Assembly (NCBI GenBank): GCA_026195255.1
Contig: JAPHSS010000014.1
Location: forward strand, 117,262-181,261
DNA: 64,000 nucleotides
Direction of reading: 5' to 3'
DNA from: Gammaproteobacteria bacterium
Lineage (GTDB): Bacteria > Pseudomonadota > Gammaproteobacteria > SZUA-229
How positions within the stretch are numbered: the first letter of the stretch is position 1; the number at the start of each line of letters is the position of its first letter. The position numbers and the translations under genes were made by a program. Shown in pieces: positions 28,080 to 37,784 of this stretch. The notes below the pieces were generated by a model, which worked only from the letters and a program-made list of their open reading frames with translations, ran no database searches and was not told the origin of the DNA.

Positions 28080-28985
28080 TTAGCCTTTACCTTTGGTTTT
28101 TGTTTTGTGAGGCCTGGCTGTTTTTTCAATAAAGTCAATGATCATGCCAGCCACATCTTTGCCTGTAGCATTTTCTATGCCTTCAAGCCCTGGTGAAGAG
28201 TTAACTTCCATGATAAGTGGGCCTTTTTCTGAACGCAGTATATCAACACCCGCTACATTCAGCCCCATGACTTTGGCTGCTTTAACTGCTGTGGCACGTT
28301 CGGTTGGGGTGATCTTAACTAATGAAGCACTGCCTCCGCGATGTAAATTAGAGCGGAATTCTCCTGGCAGTGCCTGACGTTTCATTGCGGCGACAACTTT
28401 TCCGCCGATAACTAAACATCGTATATCCGCACCACCGGCTTCCTTAATATATTGTTGCACCATAATGTTGGCTTTCAGCCCCATAAAGGCTTCGATTACA
28501 CTTTCAGCCGCTTTTTTAGTTTCGGCTAAAACGACGCCAATGCCCTGGGTGCCCTCTAGTAATTTGATAACCAATGGTGCGCCACCCACCATTTTTATCA
28601 GGTCCTGGATGTCATCAGGGTCATGAGCAAAACCCGTGCTAGGTAAACCAAGGCCTTTACGGGAAAGTAGTTGTAATGAACGAAGTTTGTCACGCGAACG
28701 TGAAATCGCAACCGATTCATTTAGGGGGAAGGCCCCCATCATTTCAAATTGTCTCAGTACGGCAGTGCCATAGAAGGTAACCGAAGCACCAATTCTGGGA
28801 ATAACGGCGTCGAATGCTCCAAGTGCCTTACCTTTAAAATGTACTTCGGGTTTGCTGCTTACGACTTCCATATATGAGTGGAGTACATCAAGTACCATAG
28901 GCTCATGGCCGCGTTGCTCACAAGCTTCAATCAGTCGGCGAGTGGAGTAGAGCTTCTTATTACGAGACAGTATTACAATTTTCAT
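28080..28985 (-). CDS. rimK: RimK-type alpha-L-glutamate ligase
   Basis: A 301-residue ATP-grasp protein close to E. coli Rim[19 protein letters not shown], then [15 protein letters not shown], the ATP-grasp [18 protein letters not shown], and the C-terminal catalytic/metal motif [13 protein letters not shown]. RimK adds glutamate residues to the C-terminus of ribosomal protein S6 and can make poly-glutamate. In pseudomonads its activity is tuned by a RimB retropepsin and by cyclic di-GMP; here a retropepsin-like gene precedes it by 10 bases and a diguanylate cyclase gene lies 2 kb away. Length is normal. Confidence 0.95.
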   Translation of the reverse strand: MKIVILSRNKKLYSTRRLIEACEQRGHEPMVLDVLHSYMEVVSSKPEVHFKGKALGAFDAVIPRIGASVTFYGTAVLRQFEMMGAFPLNESVAISRSRDKLRSLQLLSRKGLGLPSTGFAHDPDDIQDLIKMVGGAPLVIKLLEGTQGIGVVLAETKKAAESVIEAFMGLKANIMVQQYIKEAGGADIRCLVIGGKVVAAMKRQALPGEFRSNLHRGGSASLVKITPTERATAVKAAKVMGLNVAGVDILRSEKGPLIMEVNSSPGLEGIENATGKDVAGMIIDFIEKTARPHKTKTKGKG

Positions 28986-28995
28986 TTCAAGGCCT

Positions 28996-29451
28996 TTAGT
29001 TGGAATTTAGGTTCGCTGAGGGTTTACCAAGCATATACGATGCAGCTGGATTAACAACGATTTTATCATTTATGGCGGATCGTCCTAACAACATGCGAAA
29101 GCGCATTGTGTCTCTGTTTGATAATGTTAACTCAATAGGCCATGACTGGTTATCAATGACTAATAGCGTGGAGATAACATAGCGCTTTTCAATATGTCCA
29201 CCGGAATCTGTTACATCACGTTCATCCAGTGCCCTGGCCTCACAATACGTTTCTTTAAGTGTGTCATTTTGATTGGGGTGCATGCCAAAGCGCACCCATT
29301 TTTCATTATTTCTGGTAAATGGCTCAACACTGAAAGCATGTAAACAAGATGTTTTTGCACCGGTATCGACTTTCGCTTTAATTTTGGTTAGGCCGAGTTC
29401 AGGTAACGAGCACCATTCTCGCCAACCTACTGTAATTAAATCTTCACTCAC
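28996..29451 (-). CDS. rimB: RimB-type retropepsin-like protease (RimK-associated)
   Basis: A 151-residue protein of the family once annotated as ATP-dependent zinc protease. The retropepsin signature [15 protein letters not shown] holds the catalytic Asp of DTGA near residue 27. The C-terminal flap and hydrophobic motif are [11 protein letters not shown] single Asp per chain means it should work as a dimer. In Pseudomonas RimB acts with RimK on ribosomal protein S6 glutamylation. No signal peptide is present, in contrast with the paralogue at 35365-35844. It is the first gene of the three-gene operon. Confidence 0.88.
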   Translation of the reverse strand: MSEDLITVGWREWCSLPELGLTKIKAKVDTGAKTSCLHAFSVEPFTRNNEKWVRFGMHPNQNDTLKETYCEARALDERDVTDSGGHIEKRYVISTLLVIDNQSWPIELTLSNRDTMRFRMLLGRSAINDKIVVNPAASYMLGKPSANLNSN

Positions 29452-29540
29452 TATTAGTTACCTTTAATAAAAACATGAGAACACCTTTTTACATTATAAG
29501 ACCGTTTATCTTTGCTAGATATATTATTATTTCTATTAAT

Positions 29541-30899
29541 TTAAAGCAGAAATAATGTGGCTAATCCAAGGAAGCTTAAAAATCCGACAATATCTGTGAC
29601 GGTAGTTAATACTACTGCACCAGAGAGAGCAGGGTCTATGCCTAAACGATCGAGTATTACAGGTATTAAAACGCCTGACAATGCAGCAGCAATCAAGTTA
29701 AGCATCATAGCTGCACCTATAATAAGAGCAATGGCTATTTCATGAAACCAGATAAAAGTTACAGCAGCAACAATAATAGCCCAGATTAAGCCGTTTAATA
29801 ATCCAACATTCAGTTCTTTATTTCCAAGCCAGCGTAAGTTCGAGCTACTCACCTGTCCAAGGGCCAGACCACGAATTGTTAGTGTTAATGTCTGGCTGCC
29901 TGCGATGCCTCCCATGCTGGCGGCTACCGGCATTAAAATGGCGAGAACCACGACTTTGTCCAGTACTTCCTGAAAAAGTCCGATTACCGAAGCCGCCATA
30001 AATACAGTAATCAGGTTGATGCCTAACCAGACCGAACGCCGCCGGGTGCTGGGCAAAACCCGCGCAAAAAGGTCCTCATCCTCAACTAAACCGGCACTGG
30101 CCAGGTATGTTTTATCGGCTTCAGCTACGATTATATCTACAACATTATCAATGGTGATGCGTCCCAGCAACTTTGAAAATTCATCAACTACGGCAACAGA
30201 AATTAGATCACGCTGTTGAAACAGTACCGCTACATCATGTTCGTTTGCATCAGCCTGCACCCAGTCCTTAGCTTGTTGCATGACTTCACTCACAATAGTG
30301 TTCGGGTGTTCGGAGACAGCAGTGGCAAGGCTTAACTTGCCGAGATAAGTGCCATGCTCATCTATCACCATCAAGGCATCTGTATGTGGGGGTAATGGTT
30401 TCAAGCGGCGCAGATAACGTAAAACAACCGCAAGAGTGACGTCTTTACGAACACTTATAACATCTGTGCTCATTAATCGGCCTGCGGTGTTATCAGCAAA
30501 TGAGAGCGCAGTTTCTAAACGATGACGGTGGTCATCATCGAGAGATTTCAGTACGGCTTCACTTATATCATCAGATAGCTCATCCATGACATCCGCAAGA
30601 TCTTCTACGTCCATGGTTTCGGTGGCAGCAACCACCTCAGCATCTTGCATTTTTTCAATGATGCTGGCACGAGCTTCATCACCTAGAAAGCTAAGTGTTT
30701 CACCTTCAACCTCATGTGGTATTAGTCCCCACAGGCGTTGACGTAGTTCCGGCGGCAATGATTCAAGCAGGCTTGCAATTTCAGCTGGATGTAGAAGTTC
30801 AAGATGAATTCGAACGGCGTTATCATCAGCGGATTTTAAATTACCAATAATGTAATCTATCTGATTCTGCTCTTTTGGTATTGTGGTATCCGGCGTCAT
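29541..30899 (-). CDS. mgtE: Magnesium transporter MgtE
   Basis: A 452-residue protein. The N-terminal superhelical domain (AEIASLLESLPPELRQRLW, then DDISEAVLKSLDDDHRHRL) is followed by a CBS pair (about residues 135-260) and five transmembrane helices. Pore-region motifs are PVAASMGGIAGSQTLTLTIRG and AAMMLNLIAAALSGVLIP, which contain the conserved Asn/Gly residues. MgtE is a gated Mg2+ channel whose cytoplasmic CBS domains sense Mg2+. It is divergently arranged from the diguanylate cyclase gene. Length is normal. Confidence 0.95.
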   Translation of the reverse strand: MTPDTTIPKEQNQIDYIIGNLKSADDNAVRIHLELLHPAEIASLLESLPPELRQRLWGLIPHEVEGETLSFLGDEARASIIEKMQDAEVVAATETMDVEDLADVMDELSDDISEAVLKSLDDDHRHRLETALSFADNTAGRLMSTDVISVRKDVTLAVVLRYLRRLKPLPPHTDALMVIDEHGTYLGKLSLATAVSEHPNTIVSEVMQQAKDWVQADANEHDVAVLFQQRDLISVAVVDEFSKLLGRITIDNVVDIIVAEADKTYLASAGLVEDEDLFARVLPSTRRRSVWLGINLITVFMAASVIGLFQEVLDKVVVLAILMPVAASMGGIAGSQTLTLTIRGLALGQVSSSNLRWLGNKELNVGLLNGLIWAIIVAAVTFIWFHEIAIALIIGAAMMLNLIAAALSGVLIPVILDRLGIDPALSGAVVLTTVTDIVGFLSFLGLATLFLL

Positions 30900-31075
30900 G
30901 ACTTTTGGATCTACCCCTGGTGAATTTATTAATATGCAAAAATATGAATAAAGTAATATAAGGTTATTTACTTAATTGCTTAGTTTGTCTGTAAATACTT
31001 TAATTTTCCAGTTAATTTAAACTAATCTATAGTTATGTTACAAAATCAGTTTGAGCGATAAAAAGATAAGGCATC

Positions 31076-31939
31076 ATGACTATGTTGACAAACTTTAATG
31101 ATTACCTGGAGAGTTTATGCACTGAAAAATGTCTTATTGTCACATTGGTTGCCAGTTTATTTCTGGGGTTTATGGATTTTCTTTTGGGGCCAGAACTTTC
31201 ATTTTCTGTGTTTTATACTATGCCCATAATGTTAGCCACATGGTATGGCGGCAAGAAAACAGGTCTAATTCTGGCTATATTGTCTGCCTGCATTTGGCTA
31301 AGTGTAGATCTGCTCACTAATACCGAATACTCGAGTTTGTTTGTTGTTGTATGGAATACACTGGTTAGGTTATCTTTTTTTATTATCATCTGGTGGCTGT
31401 TGCTGGTACTTCATGAAAAGCTCATTTTTGAAGAAAGTCTGGCAGATACGGATCCACTAACCGGATTGGCCAATCGACGATTTTTTCAGGAGCAACTTGA
31501 AAGAGAACATGCACGTGCGAAACGTCATCCTGAACCTTTCACTATTGCCTATTTTGATCTGGATAATTTTAAATATATTAATGACACAATGGGTCATGAT
31601 GTGGGTGATGAATTATTACAGATTGTAGCCGGTAACTTATCAATGAGTGTTCGTTCTACAGATTTTGCTGCACGACTTGGTGGTGATGAGTTTTCTGTAT
31701 TGTTCCCAATATTAGAAGCCGACACTGCAACAGCAGTGCTGGAAAAGTTACAGGCTGAATTACTTGAGTCAATGAAAGAAAAAAGCTGGCCGGTTACTTT
31801 TAGTATTGGTGTTGTTACGTTTACTCAAGTAATGGACACCAGTCGAGACATGATTAAACTGGTTGATGATTTGATGTATGAGGTTAAGAAGTCTGGCAAG
31901 AATAATATTCGTCATATTGTCTGGCCGACTTCAACTTAA
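31076..31939 (+). CDS. Membrane-bound diguanylate cyclase (GGDEF)
   Basis: A 287-residue protein with about four membrane helices (residues 20-112) and then a GGDEF domain. DPLTGLANRRFF is at 126-137 and the active-site GGDEF at 202-206. The inhibitory I-site RSTD is at 193-196, exactly five residues before GGDEF. It should make cyclic di-GMP under product inhibition. No EAL domain is present. The membrane part resembles a small MHYT/MASE-like sensor, but I cannot name it. Its nearness to the rimBK operon may matter, since cyclic di-GMP affects RimK in pseudomonads. Confidence 0.93.
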   Translation: MTMLTNFNDYLESLCTEKCLIVTLVASLFLGFMDFLLGPELSFSVFYTMPIMLATWYGGKKTGLILAILSACIWLSVDLLTNTEYSSLFVVVWNTLVRLSFFIIIWWLLLVLHEKLIFEESLADTDPLTGLANRRFFQEQLEREHARAKRHPEPFTIAYFDLDNFKYINDTMGHDVGDELLQIVAGNLSMSVRSTDFAARLGGDEFSVLFPILEADTATAVLEKLQAELLESMKEKSWPVTFSIGVVTFTQVMDTSRDMIKLVDDLMYEVKKSGKNNIRHIVWPTST

Positions 31940-31947
31940 GGCTTTCG

Positions 31948-32907
31948 TTATAACCAGCGTACTCGTCTAAATAGATATAACATTATAAAAGCAATGCCCG
32001 ACATCACAGATAGCAATACGTAATACCCATGCTGGCTTTTTAGTTCTGGCATGTTTTCAAAATTCATTCCGTATATACCTACCAGCAAAGTTAATGGAAC
32101 AAAAATTACAGTAACAATGGTAAGCACTTTCATTATCTGGTTAAGCCGGTGACCATTGAGACTGATATACGCTTCAATGAGATCAGTGATGACCTCCTGA
32201 TAAACTGCAGATAGACTGCTAAAACGTTCAATAATGGCATAAATATTATTGAACTCATCCTGTTGTTGATGGTTGTTCTTATTCAGGTACTGACGAAGAC
32301 TGTTGAATACATTGACATAGTAAGCAAGAATTCGGTGCATCTTGCGCAGACCGGTGTTGTAACCCACCAGTTCCTTCATTAGTGAATCGGTAGGGCTGTC
32401 GAAGAGTTCGTCTTCGATGATATCAAGCCGTTGTTCGAGATCGAGTAGTATTTTTCCATAACGCTGAGCAACACGCTCACTCATTGATGCAACAACAGAT
32501 AATGGTGAAGCATCAGCGCAGCCATTGTGTTCAAGTGACTGCCAGAGTTTTGCAAGATAAGGCGATTGTTTAGAGCGGCGAGTTACCAGGAATCGCTGAC
32601 CTGCGAACATGGCCAGCTGCAGAGTACTGAAGTCGAGTGAATCTGATTCTGCATCCAATGGTTTGAGTAACAGATAAATATAATTTTTAAATGCTTCAAA
32701 ACTCGGCGGGTGTCGATCACGTTGTGCTTCGGTTATAACACTTTCATCCAGTTGAAAGTTTTCACTTAGAAATTTTTTTTCTTCAGCAGGTGTTTCATCA
32801 TATAGGTCTACCCAGATCCAGTTATCTGTTTTATCCTGCCATTGTTGTAATATTTCCTTGCCACCGATTTTAGTTGTATTGCCCTGGCATAACATAAACT
32901 GCATCAT
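31948..32907 (-). CDS. zntB: CorA-family metal transporter, ZntB-like
   Basis: A 319-residue protein. A large acidic N-terminal cytoplasmic domain is followed by two C-terminal helices, with the pore signature YGMNFENMPELK between them (GMN near residue 281). The ZntB branch is suggested by WVDLYDETPAEEKKFL and TRRSKQSPYLAKLWQSLEH. ZntB carries zinc, CorA magnesium; the sequence does not settle which. The gene overlaps the upstream MscS gene by four bases (ATGA), so the two are co-translated. Confidence 0.85.
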   Translation of the reverse strand: MMQFMLCQGNTTKIGGKEILQQWQDKTDNWIWVDLYDETPAEEKKFLSENFQLDESVITEAQRDRHPPSFEAFKNYIYLLLKPLDAESDSLDFSTLQLAMFAGQRFLVTRRSKQSPYLAKLWQSLEHNGCADASPLSVVASMSERVAQRYGKILLDLEQRLDIIEDELFDSPTDSLMKELVGYNTGLRKMHRILAYYVNVFNSLRQYLNKNNHQQQDEFNNIYAIIERFSSLSAVYQEVITDLIEAYISLNGHRLNQIMKVLTIVTVIFVPLTLLVGIYGMNFENMPELKSQHGYYVLLSVMSGIAFIMLYLFRRVRWL

Positions 32908-34244
32908 TTAAGCTCTCCTTTATTTTCCTGACCATCATTTCGATCAGTCAGTTGCTCAAAGCCACTGCGTAAATGCAGGTCGCGTTGCGGGAATGGGATT
33001 TCTATACCATGCTCATGGAATCGATCCCATATGCCTAGCAATACTTCACTTAATACATTGGATCGTCCATTTGCTGGATCATCTATCCATAATCGTAGTT
33101 CCAGATCGACCGAGCTGTCACCAAAACCTTTTAATAGACATCTTGGTTCCGGTTTTTGCTGAATACGGGGTATGGCATTGGCTGCTTCCACGCAAAGGTT
33201 TATTGCCAGGCGAACATCCGACTTATAAGAAATACCAACCGGTAAACGTAAACGCACCATACTGTCACTGTATGACCAGTTTTCCACTGAACCTGTAATG
33301 AGTGCTTCATTAGGAATAAGATGTTCTATACCGTCTCGGGTGATGATCGATACATAACGTGCACCTAGATGATTAATCCAGCCAAAAGTATTACCTACAG
33401 CAATAACATCACCGGGTTTTATAGAGTGATCCATAAGTAAAATAACACCACTAACCAGGTTAGAAAATATTTTCTGTAAACCAAAACCCAGTCCAACACC
33501 AAGGGCGCCGCCAAATACAGCCATGGCCGTCAGATCGATACCTACTGCAGAAAAAGTTATTAAAAAAGCGGCGGTAATTAAACCAAGATGTAATAGCTTT
33601 ACGCTGAGTACGCGCATCGCCGGTGTCACATTATCTGTACCTTCAAGCCGACGGTCGAGAAATACGGATAACACGCCGGCCAGCCATAGAGACAACCAGA
33701 GAGAAACACCCGCTTTAATAACAACAAGTGGTGACAGGCGAACTGAACCAAGCGTGAAGGACAGACTATCCAGAAATTTAAGGAGAGGGTCTAACCATTC
33801 AAAAATATTAAGTAAAGCAAGAGTCCACGCAACACTGGCAAATACACGAGCTGCGGTTTGATTTTTTAATAGTTTCGAGGCGATGCGGATTAATAACCAG
33901 GCACTCAGCAAACTGGCGACTGGCAGAAGAAGGTTGTGTGTTTTATCCAGTTGTACATAAGCGGCAATGGCGAGCCATTGCAGTATTAGCCATACGAGTG
34001 TATTGGCGAACTCATTTAGTGTCACAATTAGTTTATTGAAACTGGCAACACGGCCACTGGCAGTGCCAAGTCGAACCAGCAGGTGTTGCAGTTTTGGTGT
34101 AAGAAACCAGCGTGCTAGAATAAAAACAGCCATAATGACGGCAAGTTGAATCCAGAAATCTGCAGAGACTAATGATGTCAGCAACAGCTTGTATTTTTCC
34201 ATGAATATAATGTTTATCTGAGTTGAATCAAACCAGTCTGACAT
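32904..34244 (-). CDS. Mechanosensitive channel, MscS family (medium size)
   Basis: A 446-residue protein with about five or six transmembrane helices before the MscS core. TM3 is in MAVFGGALGVGLGFGLQK (about residue 240-257), then FSNLVSGVILLMD and SIKPGDVIAVGNTFGWINHLG. The C-terminal domain ends GIEIPFPQRDLHLR, a sequence also seen at the end of the smaller MscS gene at 25209. Such longer channels may add gating control. It is co-translated with the CorA/ZntB gene, which suggests joint control of ion balance under osmotic stress. Confidence 0.9.
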   Translation of the reverse strand: MSDWFDSTQINIIFMEKYKLLLTSLVSADFWIQLAVIMAVFILARWFLTPKLQHLLVRLGTASGRVASFNKLIVTLNEFANTLVWLILQWLAIAAYVQLDKTHNLLLPVASLLSAWLLIRIASKLLKNQTAARVFASVAWTLALLNIFEWLDPLLKFLDSLSFTLGSVRLSPLVVIKAGVSLWLSLWLAGVLSVFLDRRLEGTDNVTPAMRVLSVKLLHLGLITAAFLITFSAVGIDLTAMAVFGGALGVGLGFGLQKIFSNLVSGVILLMDHSIKPGDVIAVGNTFGWINHLGARYVSIITRDGIEHLIPNEALITGSVENWSYSDSMVRLRLPVGISYKSDVRLAINLCVEAANAIPRIQQKPEPRCLLKGFGDSSVDLELRLWIDDPANGRSNVLSEVLLGIWDRFHEHGIEIPFPQRDLHLRSGFEQLTDRNDGQENKGELK

Positions 34245-34802
34245 AGGGATTAAACCTTACATGATTTTTCATTTAGTGTTTTAATTATGAGTCACAAGGC
34301 TCATGTGTGCCACTATAATTTTTAGCTTGTTTTATTGCCGTTGATATATAGTTCAGTTGAGCCTGCTTTTGTTTAGCTGAAGGCTGAAATTCAAGCTTAA
34401 AGGCATTACTTGGTTATTTGTGTGGTTATGGCATGGAAAGTTGCTGCCTTAATGAGTGTTGGCGTATATCCGTACATTTGTTATTAATATAGTATATATT
34501 GCCTGTTGTCACAAAGTGTAATAACTGCTTTTAAAGTATATTGACAGTTTGAGTTAGCCCGTGAGTTGTTATATTTATTAACCGGGAGGTCCCGGGTAGA
34601 AGCCTGATTATGGTCTGGGTATATGACCTGGGTATGCAAACCACAGGAGGCTAGATGTTATTGTTTTACAGTAAAATATAATTTAGCAAGCGGGTTTGTC
34701 GCTATTATATAAATGAGCCTGATTGTCTCACTGATTGTGGTGGTAATGTTACGTCAGTTAATGAGAGTTTAAATAACAATTTTTAGAGTTGAGTAAAAAG
34801 AA
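34245..34802. other. 558-bp leader upstream of psiE with a possible structured RNA or short peptide
   Basis: Most of this stretch is plain AT-rich DNA. A denser block at 34581-34655 has a perfect stem CCGGGA-GG-TCCCGG (34582-34595), an outer pair AGCCT (34601-34605) with AGGCT (34648-34652), and two alternative inner pairs, GGTC/GACC (34612-34615, 34625-34628) and TGGT/ACCA (34611-34614, 34640-34643). A TTGACA box lies at 34541-34546, without a well-spaced -10. The same block also holds a 14-codon frame from ATG 34610 (MVWVYDLGMQTTGG). Either an RNA element or a peptide is possible; I do not recognise it. Confidence 0.3.
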
Positions 34803-35300
34803 ATGTCACAATCAAATTATGAATGGAAAAATCCTGAATGGCTGTTTAATAAAGTAACCGGTTATATATTCGGCGTCATATTGTTATTTACTACGCTGGC
34901 TTTGTTGGTAGGCACATATCGACTATTTTATGGCTTATTTGAACTGGTTATTAAGCCTGGTGTCACGGGTAATTATATGTACATATTTTCAGATGTGTTA
35001 ACGCTGGTTATATTGCTGGAATTATCAAGGTCATTATTCCAGTATTTCATGGACCATACTATCAGGCTGCCGGTTATTTTTGACGCGGGTATCGTGTTTG
35101 TTCTACGTGATATTATGATTGGGTTATTTGAACAAAAACTTAAAACTGATGATATCTATGCACTAAGCACTTTACTTTTTGTTCTGGGGGTGTTGCGTAT
35201 CGGTTTTGGATTTTATTATGGATGTAAACCTGGATTATCAGCAAAAGTTAAACAAACAGATAATCTTGCGGCTTCAAAAAGTGATTTAAGAAAGGATTAA
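34803..35300 (+). CDS. psiE: PsiE-family membrane protein
   Basis: A 165-residue protein with four predicted helices, matching the phosphate-starvation-inducible PsiE family. Conserved parts are YMYIFSDVLTLVILLELSRS, FDAGIVFVLRDIMIGLF and LFVLGVLRIGFGFYYG. The function of PsiE is not established; in E. coli it is under PhoB and Crp control. No pho box is evident upstream, but the long leader may be regulatory. The gene stands alone, with a weak ribosome site. Length is close to the usual 130-160 residues. Confidence 0.82.
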   Translation: MSQSNYEWKNPEWLFNKVTGYIFGVILLFTTLALLVGTYRLFYGLFELVIKPGVTGNYMYIFSDVLTLVILLELSRSLFQYFMDHTIRLPVIFDAGIVFVLRDIMIGLFEQKLKTDDIYALSTLLFVLGVLRIGFGFYYGCKPGLSAKVKQTDNLAASKSDLRKD

Positions 35301-35364
35301 GTTAGCCGATGTTAATTAGCATAAAAACCCGCAAAAGTTAGCATAGTGTGTATGCTTTATTGCC

Positions 35365-35844
35365 CTATTGGCACTCGGGAGACTGAGTGAACTTGAGTGC
35401 GGAGTTTACCAGAAAACGATTTTTTAAAAGGCTGCGACCAATCAGCATTCGAAATTTAAAATTTTTCCGTTTAGCCAGATTAACCTCTGTCAGTATTTTG
35501 TTTTTTCCGAGGCATAACCATAAATTTACCACTGGGCGCTTAAGTGGCTGGCTTTGTTTACGTTTAATCAGCACATGCCGCTTAAGTGGTCTTTCAAACG
35601 ATTTTAGCTGGCCATCGTTGCTGCGCACCTTAAAGCGGATCCATTCCGTACTATTTCGCATAAAACTTTGCCAGTCCAAAACGCCGAGTGATGAATTGTC
35701 CGCCCCGGTATCGATTTTGGCCTGTAGATCAAAGTCCTCCGGCATAATCCGAATGGGTTCTATCCAGCCAATCGTCACTAAACTATCACTTGCTGCAGCC
35801 ATGTGAGAGCAAAATAAAACACATATTGTCAATAGATAACGCAT
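35365..35844 (-). CDS. Secreted RimB-like retropepsin-type protein
   Basis: A 159-residue paralogue of the RimB-type protein at 28996. The retropepsin motif is LQAKIDTGADNSSLG and the C-terminal motif is FRMLIGRSLLKNRFLVN. It differs in having a signal peptide (MRYLLTICVLFCSHMAAAS), so it acts in the periplasm. I start it at ATG 35844, with GGA 8 bases upstream; a longer frame to 35868 is possible. It is divergent from the inactive-transglutaminase/7TM gene, its common partner. An ATP-grasp ligase is often the third member, but none lies nearby. Confidence 0.85.
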   Translation of the reverse strand: MRYLLTICVLFCSHMAAASDSLVTIGWIEPIRIMPEDFDLQAKIDTGADNSSLGVLDWQSFMRNSTEWIRFKVRSNDGQLKSFERPLKRHVLIKRKQSQPLKRPVVNLWLCLGKNKILTEVNLAKRKNFKFRMLIGRSLLKNRFLVNSALKFTQSPECQ

Positions 35845-35968
35845 ATTTGTTCCAGAAGTGTCATTCAAATATTAGGAAAATTAAATTATAGACAATGTTT
35901 ACTCGTCTTTTTCAGTGATATGAAATATTATTTTAACTAATTACATCTAACTAATGACTAGAGTTTAA

Positions 35969-37615
35969 ATGAATACTAAGCAGACATCTATAGATGAAAA
36001 TAAACATAAGATGCGGCGATTCGCAATTACCCTGTTTATAGTAGGACTTGTCCTGATCTTTATTCATTATATGTTTCTCGGTAGTCAGGAAATACACAGT
36101 GATGAAAACTGGTTTATCACACTGGATACAACTCATACTGTTAAAGAAGCGGGTACCATAATTAGTATACAACCGCCTTATGAGTCCAGAAATATACGCC
36201 TTATGGGCAGGCGTGTTAACCATGCGGGATTGAATGTCGTGCCACCAATGCGCAACACTATCTCTAAACGTGCAATACGATTACGTGCAAATCAGCCGGG
36301 CACTTATAAGTCAGAAATGGAGTTTTCAATACAGTACAGTAATATTGCACATTTCTATGAACCTGTTACAGATAAACTTGGTACTCAGAGGAGACAGTTT
36401 TTTCTTGCGGATAATGAATGGTTGCAGCTCAGTGATCCATTAGTTGAAGCGGCACTTGAAAAGCTAGCCACAGATGGAATAGACCAGGAGGAGCTGATAG
36501 AACGGATTTTCGATTTCGTTACACAATTATCTATTTACCGTTCATCTTCGTTAAGGCAGGTGCCCGGCATACTCAAATCACGATCTGCAAACCACCGCGA
36601 GCGCGCTCTTGTTATGGTTGCATTGAGTCGTAAATCCGATATTCCCGCGAGAGTCATTACCGGTATAGAGCTTAAGGATGATCCATCATCTAGTCCTGAT
36701 TACTGGGTTGAAGTTTATATTAATAATCGTTGGGTCAGTTACCATCCTGGCCTCGGTTACAGTAACAGTCTGCCGATTAATTTTGTTGCACTGGATAAAC
36801 ATGGTAGTGGTATCGTATCGGCCACTATAAAAGGCCGTGAGCTTAATACACTGGAATATGCCTATATCAACGAAATTATGGTCGAACGCGCACCTGTTTC
36901 AGTTTATAGCCCTGAAACTTCGCGCAGTGAATGGTATCAGGTTTTAATGTTAGATCGATTGCCATCAGATACAAGAGAACAGCTTTCTCTTTTGATGTTA
37001 TTACCAATAGGTGTTTTGTTGTGTGCAGTCATTCGCCAGGTATTAGGTATTCATAGTTATGGTGTTTTCACACCAACTATACTGGCACTGGCAATGACTT
37101 ATGTTGAAAAAGAAACAACGGCGCTTATCTTAATGATTACGCTAGTACTTGTTTATTTTGGTCGCCCTACGTTTCATTATGAAATGTCACGCACTCCACG
37201 GTTGTCGATTATTTTCACATTGGTAGCGAGCAGTATGGTGATTGGCGTTTCAGTGCTGGATTATTTTTCTTTAGCTACTGACGGGCATCTCATATTACTC
37301 CCGATAGTGATTATTACCTCATTGATTGATCGATTTTTTTCTGCCGTTGAAAAGTTAGGAAACCAGACTGCATTTATCCGTCTTGTCTGGACGATTATTC
37401 TAACGCTGTTTGTTCTACCGGTACTACAGATGCTCTGGCTTGGTAGCTTGATTTTTCGTTACCCTGCGGCGCACCTGATTACTTTGTCATTGTTAATCAT
37501 GATATCGTATTATCCTTTCGGTAAGCATAAATTACCGACATGGTTTGGTCCGTTGATTGAACCGGAAAAAAAACCAGTTAACAAAGGTAAGGTAACAAAA
37601 AATAAAGATGAATAG
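35969..37615 (+). CDS. Inactive transglutaminase fused to seven transmembrane helices
   Basis: A 548-residue membrane protein. An N-terminal helix (about 20-40) leads to a periplasmic region with a transglutaminase-like fold (about 160-280), then about seven helices from residue 345 on. In the fold the catalytic triad is lost: the position before RALVMVALSRKSDIPARV has no Cys (ANHRERALV), and the His position of the usual HAWVEVY is Tyr (DYWVEVYINNRWVSYHP). This matches the known family of inactive transglutaminase/7TM proteins that accompany RimK-like ligases. It may bind a peptide or glutamylated product. A divergent retropepsin-like gene is its partner. Confidence 0.9.
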   Translation: MNTKQTSIDENKHKMRRFAITLFIVGLVLIFIHYMFLGSQEIHSDENWFITLDTTHTVKEAGTIISIQPPYESRNIRLMGRRVNHAGLNVVPPMRNTISKRAIRLRANQPGTYKSEMEFSIQYSNIAHFYEPVTDKLGTQRRQFFLADNEWLQLSDPLVEAALEKLATDGIDQEELIERIFDFVTQLSIYRSSSLRQVPGILKSRSANHRERALVMVALSRKSDIPARVITGIELKDDPSSSPDYWVEVYINNRWVSYHPGLGYSNSLPINFVALDKHGSGIVSATIKGRELNTLEYAYINEIMVERAPVSVYSPETSRSEWYQVLMLDRLPSDTREQLSLLMLLPIGVLLCAVIRQVLGIHSYGVFTPTILALAMTYVEKETTALILMITLVLVYFGRPTFHYEMSRTPRLSIIFTLVASSMVIGVSVLDYFSLATDGHLILLPIVIITSLIDRFFSAVEKLGNQTAFIRLVWTIILTLFVLPVLQMLWLGSLIFRYPAAHLITLSLLIMISYYPFGKHKLPTWFGPLIEPEKKPVNKGKVTKNKDE

Positions 37616-37784
37616 GGGGGGAGATTAATCATAGTCATTAAAAAATTTGAAGGCGTTTCCACTATACAAAGGCATATTAAATTAAAGTGAATAAAGTTAT
37701 ACAAATATTAAGCTTTTTTACCTGGATTCAGGTTCGTGATAATTTGAATGTTATAATTAATCTTAAGGTCTTGATGGAGAGCAG

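Noticed and set aside
34581..34655. A cyclic di-GMP or other known riboswitch upstream of psiE
   Set aside because: The GCAAACC-like piece is suggestive, but the order of conserved bases does not fit the cyclic di-GMP-I consensus or any other I know. Kept only as an unidentified structure.
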